From positions 434,001 through 498,000 of the forward strand of contig QNQO01000516.1 of the NCBI GenBank assembly GCA_003290165.1: a stretch of 64,000 nucleotides of DNA. Direction: 5' to 3'. The notes beneath the pieces are model-generated. The model ran no database searches and was not told where the DNA came from. It worked only from the letters and a program-made list of their open reading frames with translations. This DNA is from Berberis thunbergii. Lineage: Eukaryota; Streptophyta; Magnoliopsida; Ranunculales; Berberidaceae. Made by a program: the position numbers and the translations under genes. Shown in pieces: positions 34,187 through 46,720 of the stretch. Numbering within the stretch: position 1 is the first letter of the stretch; every line of letters starts with the position of its first letter.

Positions 34187-36133
34187 CTAAACCAGGAAAC
34201 AAATATGGAACAACCATGTCAATGCTATGACTAGGATTGTAGGGAGAAAGTTGTTGGCATAGGAACTAGATGGTGAAGAGGAATGGTCATTGTCTGGTAT
34301 TGGTGCTGAGGTAGGCGGAAGTTCTTCGACATGGATGGCCAGTTTCATGCCATGATAGCAGTAGCCTCCACTGCTGATGAAGTGATAATCCCTGGACTCG
34401 TTTACTTGAACATGATCTCTTCCTGCTCCTCTGGACCAGTCATGAATGAGACAACTCTGATCGTAACAACAAAAATTGTAACCTTTGTGATTCACCTCCA
34501 AAACCTTGTAATATCTTCTGTCAAAATAGAAACCTGTAACACCAAAGCACTTTAGGTACTATAAAATAATATTTAAATATCTTAACCTATATGCTTGACT
34601 TCATTTTTTTTTGTAAGGATTAACTCTGAACAACAAGTGAGGTTTAACTTTCAATAAGATGTAATTTACAAGTTGAAGAATCAACCATTGGGTGTATACT
34701 TGATTGACCAAATTTGATGTTGTCAGAAATTTCAAACGCAAATGTCTTTTTTTTTTTTTTTATGAGATTCCTGAGAGATAACGGGGTATACTTGAGTAAA
34801 GAAAAAGTGTTTCTTTCTAGCAGAAATGTAGAAATTCACATGATAATAATGTAAAAAGCCTTAATAAGAGTACTCCATACAAGGAAGATTCTATTTGAAC
34901 CACACTTCTCTCACACCTCAGCTGCCTCCTGTAGTACAGATGGGTTTGCTTAATTGTTTCTTCCCATATTTTCAACAACCCTCCACTGGCACCATCACTT
35001 ATTGGAATGAAACAGAAAAAAGGAAATAATAAATGAGATGAGGTGAAATAATAGCAATAGTAATGTGATATGCAAATAGAGAATTTCCACTATAGAATAA
35101 ATGTTTTAACATTTTAGGCCATAGTGATCCTCTCTACCGACATTATAATGTTTAGAGGTTCATGGGACCTGAAAGCTATCTACATTTGAGAGCATCTCCA
35201 TGGATTCCGTCAAACCCTCTTATTTGAGGGATGAGGGGTAGCTAGGATATATTTTGTTTCAAGGTGTAGCCTTAACCTCGCTAGCTGTATCTCAATCTCA
35301 ATCAGTATTTTGAGTTTTAAAGCTCCGTCCTACTCCTACACTGTGTGATCTAAATCCTCATCATGTACAACTTGTTGTACAACTAAAGTGAAATTGAAAT
35401 ATCGGAGCAACATAAGGGGCTCTAATCCTCAGACTTGGGATTTAGGGTTCCCATTGGAGATGATCTTAATCTCTGTCAGCAACACTTTTAGTGTCTCAGC
35501 AATAGATATATAGTTTGAAACCTACTCGCATTGTCAAAGCAAATCTTGAGATATAAAGACTCTGATTTCATGACCATAAAGAAGCACGGATTTGATTTCA
35601 TGTCCTGAAATTATTACCCAATTATTTGAGTAACAGAAATTCTAAATGTCGAGGGAAAGAGCGAGGAAACCAGCGAGGTAAACGAGGTGGCGGGGGGTGA
35701 ACCGTTCACCCCCTCGAGATGTTTTCTGCGCGCGCATCTCGAGGGGGGTGAACGGTTCACCCCCCCGCCACCTCGTTTACCTCGCTGGTTTCCTCGCCCT
35801 TTCCCTCGACACATAGAATCGCTCTTTGAGTAACTCATCGCGCACATCAATGGTTAGCCATCAAAATAAATAAATAAACGTATTCACCTTCCAATCTAGA
35901 ACAACGAACAAACAAACAAACAGACAGGGACAAGAGAAAGAAGAAAAAGACTTACGGAGCCAATCCCCGACATAGAAATGTTCGTGCATGGCCCAATAAG
36001 TGTAGTTGATGCCCGGTCTCCAGCCACCCATATCTTTTCCTATCGTATGCAATCCCACAGAAACTCCTTCCATTACCAGTAAAACCATCACCACCAACGC
36101 CAAACACACCATCACTTCTTGTTTCCTCGCCAT
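34187..36133 (-). CDS. Lamin-like / early nodulin-like phytocyanin, two exons
   Basis: Exon 1 is 35956-36133 and exon 2 is 34187-34533; the junction has a GTAAG donor and a TTACAG acceptor and keeps the frame (525 nt, 174 residues). Residues 1-25 form a signal peptide (MARKQEVMVCLALVVMVLLV). The mature part starts VGLHTIGKDMGGWRPGINYT then HFYVGDWL, followed in exon 2 by FYFDRRYYKVLEVNHKGY, a CLIHDWSRGAGRD segment and YHFISSGGYCYHGMKLAIHV, the plastocyanin-like fold. A Ser/Pro-rich linker and a hydrophobic tail (LPTILVIALTWLFHICFLV) indicate a GPI anchor, so the product should sit on the outer plasma membrane. The usual copper ligands are not clearly complete, as in other non-copper early nodulin-like proteins. 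It appears intact and is the best candidate for a working gene here. Confidence 0.92.
35634..35824. mobile_element. Foldback (Mutator-type MITE) in the phytocyanin intron, 191 bp
   Basis: The element is an almost perfect long palindrome from CAGAAATTCTAAATGTCGAGG to the complement of GAGCGATTCTATGTGTCGAGG, with a loop around GCGCGCGCATCTCGAGG. It is flanked by TTTGAGTAA on both sides (35625-35633 and 35825-35833), a perfect 9-bp duplication. It lies inside the intron, so it would be removed by splicing, but the transcript could form a strong hairpin. Confidence 0.9.
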
Positions 36134-37971
36134 ATTTTCTCTCCTTGCAACACCACCACCAAATAAACCAAACACTTTCTGTATCTATCAACAACCCCAC
36201 CAAAGAATATTTTCTTTGTATCAACACTTTCTGGCTTTATGGTCATATGGTTGCTATTTATTTGTAATGATGAAAAGCCAGCTTGTGATTTCCACGTGAG
36301 ATCATCCATGATACAATATGATTGATGGATCGTAACCGTGGATTGATGTTTCAAGAAAGATCATCGAGCATTCCAAGTATGGGGCCCCGGGGAAAACTTT
36401 ATAGTGGCATTATTGCTAAAAATGATTATAGACTCTGTTGAAGACTTGAGAAGCTCGTGTAAGCCAGAAATGGCAAGTTTAACTTTCCTGCATGGTTGGT
36501 GACTTGGTGTATCAGAGCATCCAGAATAGCCTAATAAATATTCAAACTTGTAATTCACCAGCTATCACCCACGTCGGGATAGCACATTGGTGTGCTAAGA
36601 GCGTAGCACAATAAGTTAATTAACATGCCCCGACTTACTTAGCATAGCAAGGGATATGTCAAAATGTATTTATGCATATCACACTTAGTGAGTCCACACA
36701 CAAAAAGGACTCCTAATCTGCAACATACGACTGCAACACTGGTGTAATGACTCGTACGCTACACCTTCAGACTAAAGGATTGAAATAGACTGCATCTGGG
36801 ATGCAGCATCTTCAGAAATTTTGCTCACTTCTTTGCCAGACCAGTTATTTCAGGCACTCCATATTGGTATCCTCATATCGATGAAGTCCATAAAAAATTT
36901 ACATCAATAGTTTCACAATGTAACCAATTCTTGCTAATGTTTTCCACCAACATAGATATGATCATTTCAAAGATCAAAATTTTAAATGATTTTGATTTTA
37001 TTTTATTTTTTTAAATTTCCAGTGGTATGAACATCTCTTGAAAAATTGATGCATTCCAAAAAACATTTGACACGAACTTTAACACACGAGATTAAAGAAA
37101 GCGATACCAATAGTGATTAGTCTATCAACAGTCACTCAAACTCAAACCTCTGATAAGCACAACAATGACGCTAAAACCATGTATAGGCCTTTCTGCACAA
37201 AAGGCATGAAGAGTTTGATATTAGAAAGTGGGTGACCAAGAGATAAATCAACATTACCTGACTCAGATTAGAGATAACCTTGCACTTTGAAGAGAATAAC
37301 CGAAACCATAGAGCAAGGTTTTCTCAGTTTCTCGATGGGAGTAGTTCTTTCCAATGAAATGCTGAAACTTGAGAGGAAAGTGATTGGGATTCAGGAAGGG
37401 ATGGATGGTGGATTAGTGATTGTTGAAAGGTCGTGTGAAACCTGGTTTAAATGTTCATGGTACACGGCGACCCCTCTTCAATGTTTCAATCGTCCGTGTT
37501 TAAATATACTACTTGAGCTGAACTCAATACACCGCAACACATTAAGAAGTACACGAATAACTCTATACGAGCGCTCAATCTTGAAATCCCTTACTTAGAA
37601 ATCTATGCTTCATCTTCTTCCAGTCATGGTGTTAAGTTGCGTGTATAGGGAGAGCTACACTCCGTAGCTTCACCATACATCCTGAACATATGACTTGTTT
37701 TAGCTTTTTCCTTATAAACACGGTCAAGAAAACTGAGCAAGGGGTGAATGGAAGGAGAAGCATTATGGGGTGCCAATGGTAGAGTTTGAGTCCTGTTGAG
37801 TTGCTGAGTTACAACTCTTGAATTTGAATCATGAAGCATGCTTCCACCACTACAAGTACTCCATTTCCGGCTGGGCTTCTGCATAGCCAGAAACTGGAGA
37901 TAGGGAATCAGCTTTGGGTGACTTTATGCTTCTTAACTTCTTCATTTTGAGACCTGCTGATATTTGTGAGT
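36134..37971. other. Intergenic stretch
   Basis: Upstream region of the phytocyanin gene, then sequence with no recognisable gene. Open frames at 37287-37598 (+) and 37624-37884 (-) have no family signature or supporting context. Confidence 0.5.
36254..36263 (-). promoter_or_regulatory. Possible TATA box of the phytocyanin gene
   Basis: AAATAAATAG on the minus strand lies about 120 bases upstream of the start codon at 36133, a suitable distance for a leader of about 90 bases. It is a motif match only. Confidence 0.3.
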
Positions 37972-37976
37972 TTGAT

Positions 37977-38349
37977 TGTTAGAGAATAGAAGTCAATACA
38001 TCCTATTGTTAGGAAAATATCTTTCAGTATTAGGAAATACATTCTATTGTTAGGAAAATATATTTTAGCATATTGTGTTGCAAGTTTTATGGGATTAGAA
38101 GTTTTATGGGGTTAGGAAACTTTCCGATGGCTAGTAATTTGTTTCCTTGGTTTGGGAGGTTTCCTAGTGTATGGTGGTTTCCTATTGTATTTTGGTTTCC
38201 TAAGTTTGGTTAGATTTCCTATTGTATTTTGGTTTCCTAAGTTTGCTAGGTTTCCTATTTCTATTAGGTTAGGTCAAAGTTAGCTCTATATAAGCTTGTA
38301 TTCTATTCAATGAAGAAAAAGAACAATATTTTCAATACAATTCTTTACA
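37977..38349 (+). repeat. TRIM left LTR
   Basis: 373 bp, TGTTAGAG...TTTACA, with a CTATATAAG TATA-like motif near 38284 that would start the transcript. Confidence 0.95.
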
Positions 38350-38361
38350 TGGTATCAGAGC
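38350..38361 (+). promoter_or_regulatory. TRIM primer-binding site (tRNA-Met)
   Basis: TGGTATCAGAGC directly abuts the left LTR. Confidence 0.95.
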
Positions 38362-38781
38362 TACTTTCTTTGGTGACCTAATACTCTGGAGATTCAAGCT
38401 CTTCCCCGCCTCTGACGACTATGCAAGAGGCGGGGGAGGGATGACAGCAGGAGAAACATCCTCGACAGCAAAGTTCAACTAAATTGAAGGGAAATTGCAC
38501 TCTACAACAACTTCATGCATATCAGCAACACGCCGCCAACCTGCAATTCAATCAAGGAAGGAGGGCCAACAATACCAAAATTTATGTATCGACTTGAGCA
38601 ATACCACTCGAATTGAGCAATACCAAAATCCGTGTTGTCTCGGCTTGAGCAATACCACTCGAATTGAGCAATACCAGGACTCGTCCAGACTCGACGATAA
38701 TGATTTCATCACCAAATAGGACTTCAATGTTTCCTCCAAGCTGCACATTTCGTCTGCATCTACATGTCCAGCTTGCGGGGG

Positions 38782-39154
38782 TGTTAGAGAATAAAAGTCA
38801 ATACATCCTATTGTTAGGAAAATATCTTTCAGTATTAGGAAATACATCCTATTGTTAGGAAAATATATTTTAGCATATTGTGTTGCAAGTTTTATGGGAT
38901 TAGAAGTTTTATGGGGTTAGGAAACTTTCCGATGGCTAGTAATTTGTTTCCTTGGTTTGGGAGGTTTCCTAGTGTATGGTGGTTTCCTATTGTATTTTGG
39001 TTTCCTAAGTTTGGTTAGATTTCCTATTGTATTTTGGTTTCCTAAGTTTGCTAGGTTTCCTATTTCTATTAGGTTAGGTCAAAGTTAGCTCTATATAAGC
39101 TTGTATTCTATTCAATGAAGAAAAAGAACAATATTTTCAATACAATTCTTTACA
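38782..39154 (+). repeat. TRIM right LTR
   Basis: 373 bp, nearly identical to the left LTR (differences such as GAATAG/GAATAA near the start and ATTCTA/ATCCTA). Confidence 0.95.
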
Positions 39155-39159
39155 TTGAT

Positions 39160-39553
39160 TCTGTTTTGAATACGAGAGAGGCAGCCTTTTAGTTAGTAAC
39201 GAGATAAATCAGAATCACTTTGTTTTGCACGTACCTAGTATCTTAACTATTTGTCTTTTGTTGAATGGATTAGGAGTGACATGTCAGATATGATATTCTC
39301 ACAAAGTGACCTACAACATTTGTTTGCCGTAAAAAGAGAGACCATTTTGTTGCCAAATGATGCTAATTTCAGAGGGAGGAAATGTAATATCTACTCATCT
39401 GTAAACTTCACTCTTCTAGTGAAGGGTAGATCATTGGTCTTTCTCAACATGGCCTTGAAGTTTTACTCATATGCATGGAAACAAAGGTGCAGGTTCGAAT
39501 CCCTGGGCGACACATTATGATGTTTTAAACTCAGTTTATTCATTCACAACTCA
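39160..39553. other. Short gene-less stretch with a tRNA-like B box
   Basis: GTGCAGGTTCGAATCCCTGG near 39487 resembles the B box of a tRNA or SINE. No cloverleaf or A box could be built around it, so neither is called. Confidence 0.35.
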
Positions 39554-39562
39554 TTCTGATAG

Positions 39563-41007
39563 GAGTAATTCTATATGTCGAGGTTTTGGGCGAGGGAAGT
39601 GCGTCGCACGCGAGCTGGCTGACGTGGTGAAAAAAAAAAAAAAAAAATCGATTGCGAGGGAACTCAAAAATTTGGGCGAAAGAAGAAGAGGGAATGGAAG
39701 CCAAGCCTCTTCATCTCCCTCTCTCGCTCCCTCTGTCTCTCCTCTCCCTCTCCTCTCGCTCCCTCTGTCTCTCGCTCCCTGTGTCTGTCGCTCCCTCTCC
39801 TCTCCCTCTGTTTGTCGCTTCCTCTCCTCTCCCTCTCCCTCTCCCCATTATCGACCCCATTTTCGGCAGATTCGACACTGAAACGAACGAAAATTTAGGA
39901 AGAAGAAGGAAATAAGGAGAAGAGAAGAAGGTCTCCTTCGTCCCTTCCCTCTCTCAAAAGGTATATTTTCCCTCTCATTTTAGGTTTTAGGTTTTTGGTT
40001 TTTGGTTTGTAGTTTTTGATTTTCCCTTTACTTGGTTGTTTTAGGTTACTGGTTTTGGACAAGAAGTTGGTTTTCATCGCTCGGACGCAGAGGTAAGCCC
40101 ATTCTTCTTCTCTTCGTTTCGTCTTCAGATCTAGGGTTCATCTAGGGTGGATTTTTTTTTTATTTCAGTGTTCTTCAGCCGAAGAGCTTCATGTAGGGCT
40201 CATTTTTTTTTTTCAGTGTTCTTCAACCGAAGAGCTTGTAATAATTTCAGTGTTCACGTGGATTTTTTTTATTTTTATTTTTTAATGAATTGTGGGTTTT
40301 TTTTTTATAATTTCAGTGTTCATATCTGTAGAATTTTTCTTTTTCTTTAAGATTTGTTTTCATCAAAACTATTCTTAGATCTATATTCGTAATCGTGTTA
40401 AGGCACCACATGCGAGGTAATACTCGGCGAGCCCACGATTATTAAGATTAGATTAAAGAAGAATCTTCAAAATCATGACTATATTCATGATATTTATATC
40501 AGATTTAGGGTTCAATTTTTTTTTTTATTTCAGTGTTCTTCAGCCGAAGAGCTTCATCTAGGGTTCATTTTTTTTATTTATTTCAGTGTTCTTCAACCGA
40601 AGAGCTTCATCTAGAGTTCATTTTAATTGTAATAAAATTTAAAACTAGACCTCGATATACAAATTTATCTCTAGAAAATACTTAAAAAACCTTCTTCCTC
40701 AAAGAAAACAAAAGAGTTTGGGGTTGCCAGTGGTTGGTGGCGATGGTGGGAAAGAAAAAATCAAACAGAAAGGGAGGGAGACGAAGATAGGAGGACGCAG
40801 GGCAGTTGTCAATCTCGTAGTAAACAGAGAGATCAGAAAAGAAGAAAGAGGGCGGGCTGGGTCGTCGGCGTCATAGAGAATAGAAGGAGAGAGGAAGGGG
40901 TGGCAGGGATGACATCATCGGCATTGTAGAGTGAGCAAATCGCAAATAGCCTGTATATTTTTCAAAAGAGAGAAAAAATGCCCCACTTGCCCCCACGTAG
41001 ATCCGTG
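39563..41007 (+). repeat. Left terminal inverted repeat of the Mutator-like element
   Basis: About 1445 bp. It starts with the foldback-type end, then a run of A, a CT-rich tract (CTCTCCCTCT units at 39710-39850), a segment with repeated TTTCAGTGTTCTTCA.CCGAAGAGCTTCAT units, and ends ACGTAGATCCGTG. The CT-rich tract next to GAAGAAG-rich sequence looks like a transcription start region but no gene is defined. Confidence 0.93.
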
Positions 41008-41879
41008 CCTGGCTGAATTAACTCATAAATTAGAAACCCATTAGATTCGATTCAATAAAATATTTTCTATGAATCCTCAATCCCCAAATAGAACAACATA
41101 GAATGAAAGTCCTCAATACAAATAATACATAAATAAAATATTGAAACAAGCCAAGGAGAAAGAAATTCCTCAATAACTCTAACGCGCTTGGGAGTGTTGA
41201 AAAAGATAATGAACAAATCAAAACATTAGAACCCCAAAAAATCCTATGAAATCAAAAACTCATTCGAGCAGACGCAGGTTACAAAGTTCCCATTGGTTAG
41301 CAGACATGAGAGATGCGAAAAGGAAAGGGTGCCAGCCCAATTTCATTTTGAAAATATTTAATTGACACCATCAGATGTTGGACAATGGACACTTGATGTA
41401 TTGGGATTAAAACTCACGATCTTCAATCCTTAAAAAGTTTAGGCTCTTTATAGTAGTGTGGATATTAGAAAGTTCACTTTATAAAATGTCATTGCGACAC
41501 ATCATCATACCACAGTAAGTGTTTATTGTTTGTCTGTTGCAACTTGCAACTGTGAGAGTGGAATGTGTACAGGTTCCATGTTTCTAGGTTTGTGTCAAGT
41601 TTTTCATTCAAACAAGGTTCTGTGGATTGGATTTTTTTAGTTCAGTTGATTGTTGGCATGGGATAATCTTCTATGTGGCAAGTGTGAGTCATCAATTTGC
41701 CTATCTACTTGCATTGGGGTTATATGGATTGGTAATCAATTGCCAGATGGGCATTTTCTGCAAAAAGAGCCACAAATGCACAAATATGTTCCTGACTGTG
41801 AATTTTATTATCCATCAATGCAAATTCACTCTTGTGATAATATATCGAATATTTCTATTTTATTACATCGTTTTGGCAG

Positions 41880-43428
41880 GTGGGCCGGCCAAGCTTTATT
41901 TGGAACTCTTACACCTGATGTAATTGTACTCACCCTCCTGTATAGCATAGCTGGGGTATGCTCTTGACAACAGTCCTTTGTTGCACAGCTTCAGACTTGA
42001 ATCATCTGATGTTAACTTGATCTGGTATTTGCACATTTCAGCTGGGTATTGCCATCATAAATGACTTCAAAAGTATTGAAGGAGATAAGGCGATGGGACT
42101 GCAGGTTTGTCTCTCGCATTTTGCTTTTTCATTTTGTTTTTCTTGTTATTTGAATGGCCACATATTTATTGAGTTTTTCTAATTGTTTCTGTTTTGCTGT
42201 TTAAACCAGTCCCTTCCAGTGGCTTTTGGCGTTGATACGGCTAAATGGATGTGTGTTGGTGCAATTGACATAACACAACTATCTGTCGCTGGTAAAACAT
42301 TTTCCTTGTATTCTAGTTTGCAGTTGTGAATTTATTTGTTTCCCATGTTAGGTTTTCCACTGAGAGTGATTGTGGTGGGACTAAGAGTATGATGCGTATA
42401 ACATGTTTTACCTGTCAATGAGCTGAGCAGTGCACATGGGTGTCTAGCATGTTATTCTATTCAAAGTACGAAGAGCCCTCATGTGTAGGTGGGTCTTAAT
42501 AGAATCCTTTAATTGGGGGTGGGGGTAGTAATTTTTGTTGTCTTTTAACTTCCTTGTAAATGAGAGCTTTTTGTATAGATGTGAGTATGACTAAAACTTT
42601 TGTGTTATGATTCTTATGTGTTGTCTTGTTATCTTTGGCTACAAAATGGCGCTTTACTCTCACCTGCATTGACCACATATATGTTCATGATAGCTTCGAA
42701 AATATAGTGTAAAAACACGTTCATTGTCTTGGTAGTTCAAGTCTGAAAAGTGTCACATTACATATCTAATAATGTGTGTTTTTCTTTTTTTGTTAAAATA
42801 TCTAACAATACGTTAAATGACTAAGTGACCTCGTGTACTGTAATGTTTTAATTAATGAAGTACATCATTGAGGGATGTGTTTTGACATTGCAATGTTACC
42901 CATGTCTAGTAAGCTGATGCTGTCGCAGTTATAGGTTATTGCAATTTGGTGTTTACTAATTTTGTTTATAGTAATATTGATCATTTTAGTTATCAAACAT
43001 TTATAACTAGAAATTGTTTTCACAACTAGATGCAAGATTCCTCATTGCTTGATTAGTAATACGTCGATAATCATAAAATACATCTGTTTACATCCATCAG
43101 CATGGCCACTTATTCTCCAACGCATCCCAAACAATCTGAGTTACCTCAGCAATTTTGGGTATTCAGTAACTATGATCTTTGTATGTTTGTAAGTTTCCAT
43201 GAACCATGGCTGAAAACAATGTGTGGTGAACTTGCCTTCAGATCTATAGCGAATTAGTCATGATAGCATGTAGTCTACAGAGAGTTGCAAATTAGAATAT
43301 AATAACCATTAAAGTTAACCTATTGTTTGGGTTACTTTGTTCTGAAACTTGGGTTCACTTTGCAGGCCAGTGCACAACCCTTCCTTGTGCTTGGAATACT
43401 GACAACAGCTTTAGCAATAAGCCATTGA
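41880..43428 (+). pseudogene. CHLG: Captured chlorophyll synthase exons
   Basis: Four exons with clean splice signals match chlorophyll synthase, the plastid membrane enzyme that joins chlorophyllide to a geranylgeranyl or phytyl chain. Exon 41880-41955 encodes WAGQALFGTLTPDVIVLTLL then YSIAG. Exon 42042-42104 encodes LGIAIINDFKSIEGDKAMGL. Exon 42210-42291 encodes SLPVAFGVDTAKWMCVGAID then ITQLSVAG. Exon 43366-43428 encodes ASAQPFLVLGILTTALAISH and the natural stop. The NDFKSIEGD motif is the second Asp-rich motif of the family. The exon(s) between LSVAG and ASAQPF are not found in the 1.07-kb gap, and nothing upstream of WAGQAL is present. Reading frames are intact, which suggests a rather recent capture as genomic DNA. 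Confidence 0.92.
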
Positions 43429-44329
43429 TCCAGACGATACAGACCAGTGAGGTGATGAACAAGACTAAGAGGTGGATGCCCTTGCACTTGTGGCTGTCAG
43501 CCCTTCGTGAGGATTGCATGTGTTGAAAAGAAGAGGGTATATGGCCATAGAGAGGTACATGGCAAGGAAGCCATCAGTAGTTTCATGGGGCCAACATGGA
43601 AAGGATGTAAATTTTGGAAAATACCAACATGTTAAATCCCTTCAAAATTCAAGTGTCTGTAAGCAACCACTGAGCAAAGCTGAATGTGTAAATCCTATTG
43701 TATTTTTTTGTGCATTCTTTGGCTGGTACAAGCAGATTGTTGTTGATGAACATGGCAAGCTTATGCAACACCGTCCAAAATTGAATAAACACACTTACAA
43801 GTTATTTAGAAGTTCATTGTTTGTTCTGATTATCAAATTTACATTATGCAGTTTATATTCTATTCTGTAAAGCCACGGCCAAGATTGTTTAAGGCATTCT
43901 TTGGTAAAGGTGAAACTATATAAGAAAGAGGAAGTCATGAAAAGCTCATGCCAATTTTCACTCAACATCTCACTACCACAAAGTTTCAGGTTCTGGCAAC
44001 AGATCTTCATAGGTTATCAAAAGTATTGAATAATATTCTAACAGATTTAAGTCATAATGCCAGACAAGCACTACATCGTTTACATAACTATACACTCGGG
44101 TCCAAAAGATCAAACAGGGAGAAGCTAGCAGATATGCAATCACCCAGAGCAGGCATCCACAGCTTGCTATGTTCTTCCTTCACTAAAATGCAGACAACTC
44201 CGACTTACCACCATCTTCACCGAACTACTCATGGTTTCCGAGAAGACTGTATTAAGTATAAATACAATGGATTAAATCAAAGCCCAAAAGAAATAAACAA
44301 TTTGTTCAGATGTTACCACGAGTTCAGAA

Positions 44330-46720
44330 CTTACGTCGATATTGTTCGACAAGTCTTTCATTTTTTCCAGTATTTCTTCCCTCTTCTTTGCAGCTGCAAA
44401 TAAGATTAAAATATCATGTTATCACGTCTTACTATAATGCAAAAGTGAAATCAACCCAAAGGCTTAACCAAGCAAAACATACCAGTCTGTGATACATCTT
44501 CAATTCTCTTAGCTGTTCTCACTGCAAATCTTTGGAAGGTAGGGCTGAATCCATCCAACAAGCAAGATTGGAAAAGACCAACAACATTAGTGTTTGTGTC
44601 AGATGCAGAACCCCCTCAAACACGGGTAGCAATTACAAACACTTGCGGAAAATGAACTTCAAATATAGATCATATACTTTGCAGCTATCTCTGTTTTTCT
44701 ACTTTGTTCAATGAATCTAACATATATACATCTCGTATGCTTTATAATTATGGTCTCTTTCAACATTACAACTTACATGTACAGAAAATTTCGACAGCAA
44801 ACAGTAAAATTTTCAATCCCAAAGGACTGGGTGTTAAGTCCTGGAATGATGAAGGCTATAGTGAGAGGAAACAAAAAAATCCCTCTGCTCCTTAACTATT
44901 GGGATGAATACCAACCTAAATTAGAAATGCTTCGGCCCTTGATTGTTATTTGTTGCGATCATTGCCACACTCAATACAGGTCTATGAGGTCATAACTAGC
45001 ACCACTTAGAGATCAATTAGAGGATCAAATACTTAAATCTTATTTTGAAAATCATCAGTTGTAAATATATAACTAAGAAATCCTGTACCAAAGTAACCAC
45101 ACTTGCTTGTTAAAATCTAGCTAAATTTGCTAGGAAACAATATAAGACATTAACTTATCAAATCAAGAAAATAATCAATATTATGAGTGAAACCCGAACA
45201 GAAGGGTATCTTTTCAAACAAGGAAATTCAAACTCACCATGTTGGAGTTGATTGGGAGTTAACTCCTGTATAAGAAAGCAATATCTGTCAGTTCTACGAA
45301 CATAAACACCAGAACAGAAATGATAGTCTTCTACACCATAAAATTTGGTTAAATACTTAAATGTAAGGCCAGATTATCTAATTGAATGTTAACAATATAA
45401 CACGTAACTAACCCAAAATAATGAATTTCTTTTGCCTGGACTGCTACAAATGACATAAAGAATTATCTTATTCAGCATCTAACCAAGATTTATATATGTT
45501 TTTTTCGTTTTTGATCCATAAATATATGTTTGAAAATAAAACATATATTAGAGTATTGTAATATAGTTTTTTTCTTTCTTAAAAGTTGGAAAGAAGGAAC
45601 ATCTCTGCATACCTTAGTCTGTTCAAGTGACAACAAATATGCAGCCATGAAGCAAGCGATTCCCTCCACTATATCATCTTGGGCTGACAAGAACATAACC
45701 TTCTTGATCTGACTCAATATCAGCCTCAATAGTGCGTAAATCATTGTCATTTACCATGTCCCAAGAGCTACCTTCTTCTGCTATCAAGTACAAACATATT
45801 GTAAGAAATACTACTTCTGGAAAACAAGCTAAGTCATGAAGAGCAAATCATATTGATATTGAGGTCGAATTATGGAAATAATAAAACCTTGCTTTGACTG
45901 CATCTTCATCACAGCAATGCTTAAAGTTGAAAATGGAAGATTTGTGTCTAAGATCTTTTGGTGACAGAAAAAAATTGGAACACATGCCATCTAGAATCTT
46001 GGGTGGGGGTGGATGACTAGGAATGCAAATTCAACAAATTAGTCATTGTGACTTGATTAACCATTGGAAACTGACCATAAATTAGTCCTGGTTTCAAGTT
46101 CCTCAACTTTCTCAAAGATGCATATGTCAAAAAAAAAAAAAAAAAATCTGATTTTTAGTGAAGATTCCAAGGGAAAACAGGATATGGTGATTACGGTTGT
46201 CCAAGTAATTTTCTGTTTTCCATATGGCTTTCACACTTAGCAAGAGGATTACATTTACCGACTCCAGCTTTGAAGAAACTAACATATGAAATTTTTGCCA
46301 TATACCTGAAATAATCTGCGAAGAAGACATGTGCACACTTCCAAGCTTTTCAAGGAAGTAAGGGGACTGAATTGTAGACTTAACGATATCACAAAGCTGA
46401 ACACAAATAAGTAAAGACTCATTAGGCCATGTCAAATTAAAAGCAATATAACGTATATTCTTAAAACAATAAAACACATGGGGAATGGATTCATTAAAGA
46501 CCAAGAAAAGAAATAAGTGAATGAGGAACTTACACAGGCCCTTCGGGACTAAAAAATATATATGCATTCATTAGTGCTGATGCATAGTGCTCTCCCTGAA
46601 ATACAAGAAGTCTGATGCATAGTGCTCTCTCTGAACAGTGGCCGAACAGTTTCAAGAAGATATTCACTAATGTCCCATCTTTGGTTCCGGTTAATAATCC
46701 TGTTTGAGGATTAAACCTAC
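44330..46720 (-). pseudogene. Captured exons of an unidentified plant gene
   Basis: Minus-strand exon-like pieces with splice signals run opposite to the chlorophyll synthase piece. They include 46720-46540 (RFNPQTGLLTGTKDGTLVNI), ~46400-46310 (LCDIVKSTIQSPYFLEKLGS), 45779-45613 (EEGSSWDMVNDNDLRTIEAD, then after a one-base shift DDIVEGIACFMAAYLLSLEQ), 45266-45241 (ELTPNQLQH) and ~44400-44340 (AAKKREEILEKMKDLSNN). The segments from 45779 down look like one protein with an acidic linker and a helical end. I do not recognise the family, and the upper pieces may belong to a different gene. Confidence 0.5.

Larger units (their letters stand above)
37977..39154 (+). mobile_element. TRIM retrotransposon (miniature LTR element), 1178 bp
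   Basis: Two 373-bp direct repeats (37977-38349 and 38782-39154) start TGTTAGAG and end TTTACA, and differ at only about two positions. The first is followed at once by TGGTATCAGAGC (38350-38361), the tRNA-Met primer site. The second is preceded by GCTTGCGGGGG, a short polypurine tract. A 5-bp duplication TTGAT flanks the element (37972-37976 and 39155-39159). The internal 432 bp encodes nothing recognisable and holds a degenerate repeat of TTGAGCAATACCA units. It must use enzymes of a full-length element. Confidence 0.95.

Noticed and set aside
38495..38719. Small protein coded inside the TRIM element
   Set aside because: The frame follows a repeat of TTGAGCAATACC units; TRIM elements normally code for nothing and no domain is visible.
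39480..39530. tRNA or SINE from GGTTCGAATCC
   Set aside because: Only a B-box-like motif is present; no A box, acceptor stem or A-tail.
39652..39915. Ser/Pro/Leu-rich open frames (also 48376-48666 on the other strand)
   Set aside because: They come from the CT-rich tract in the inverted repeats of the Mutator-like element and have no domain.
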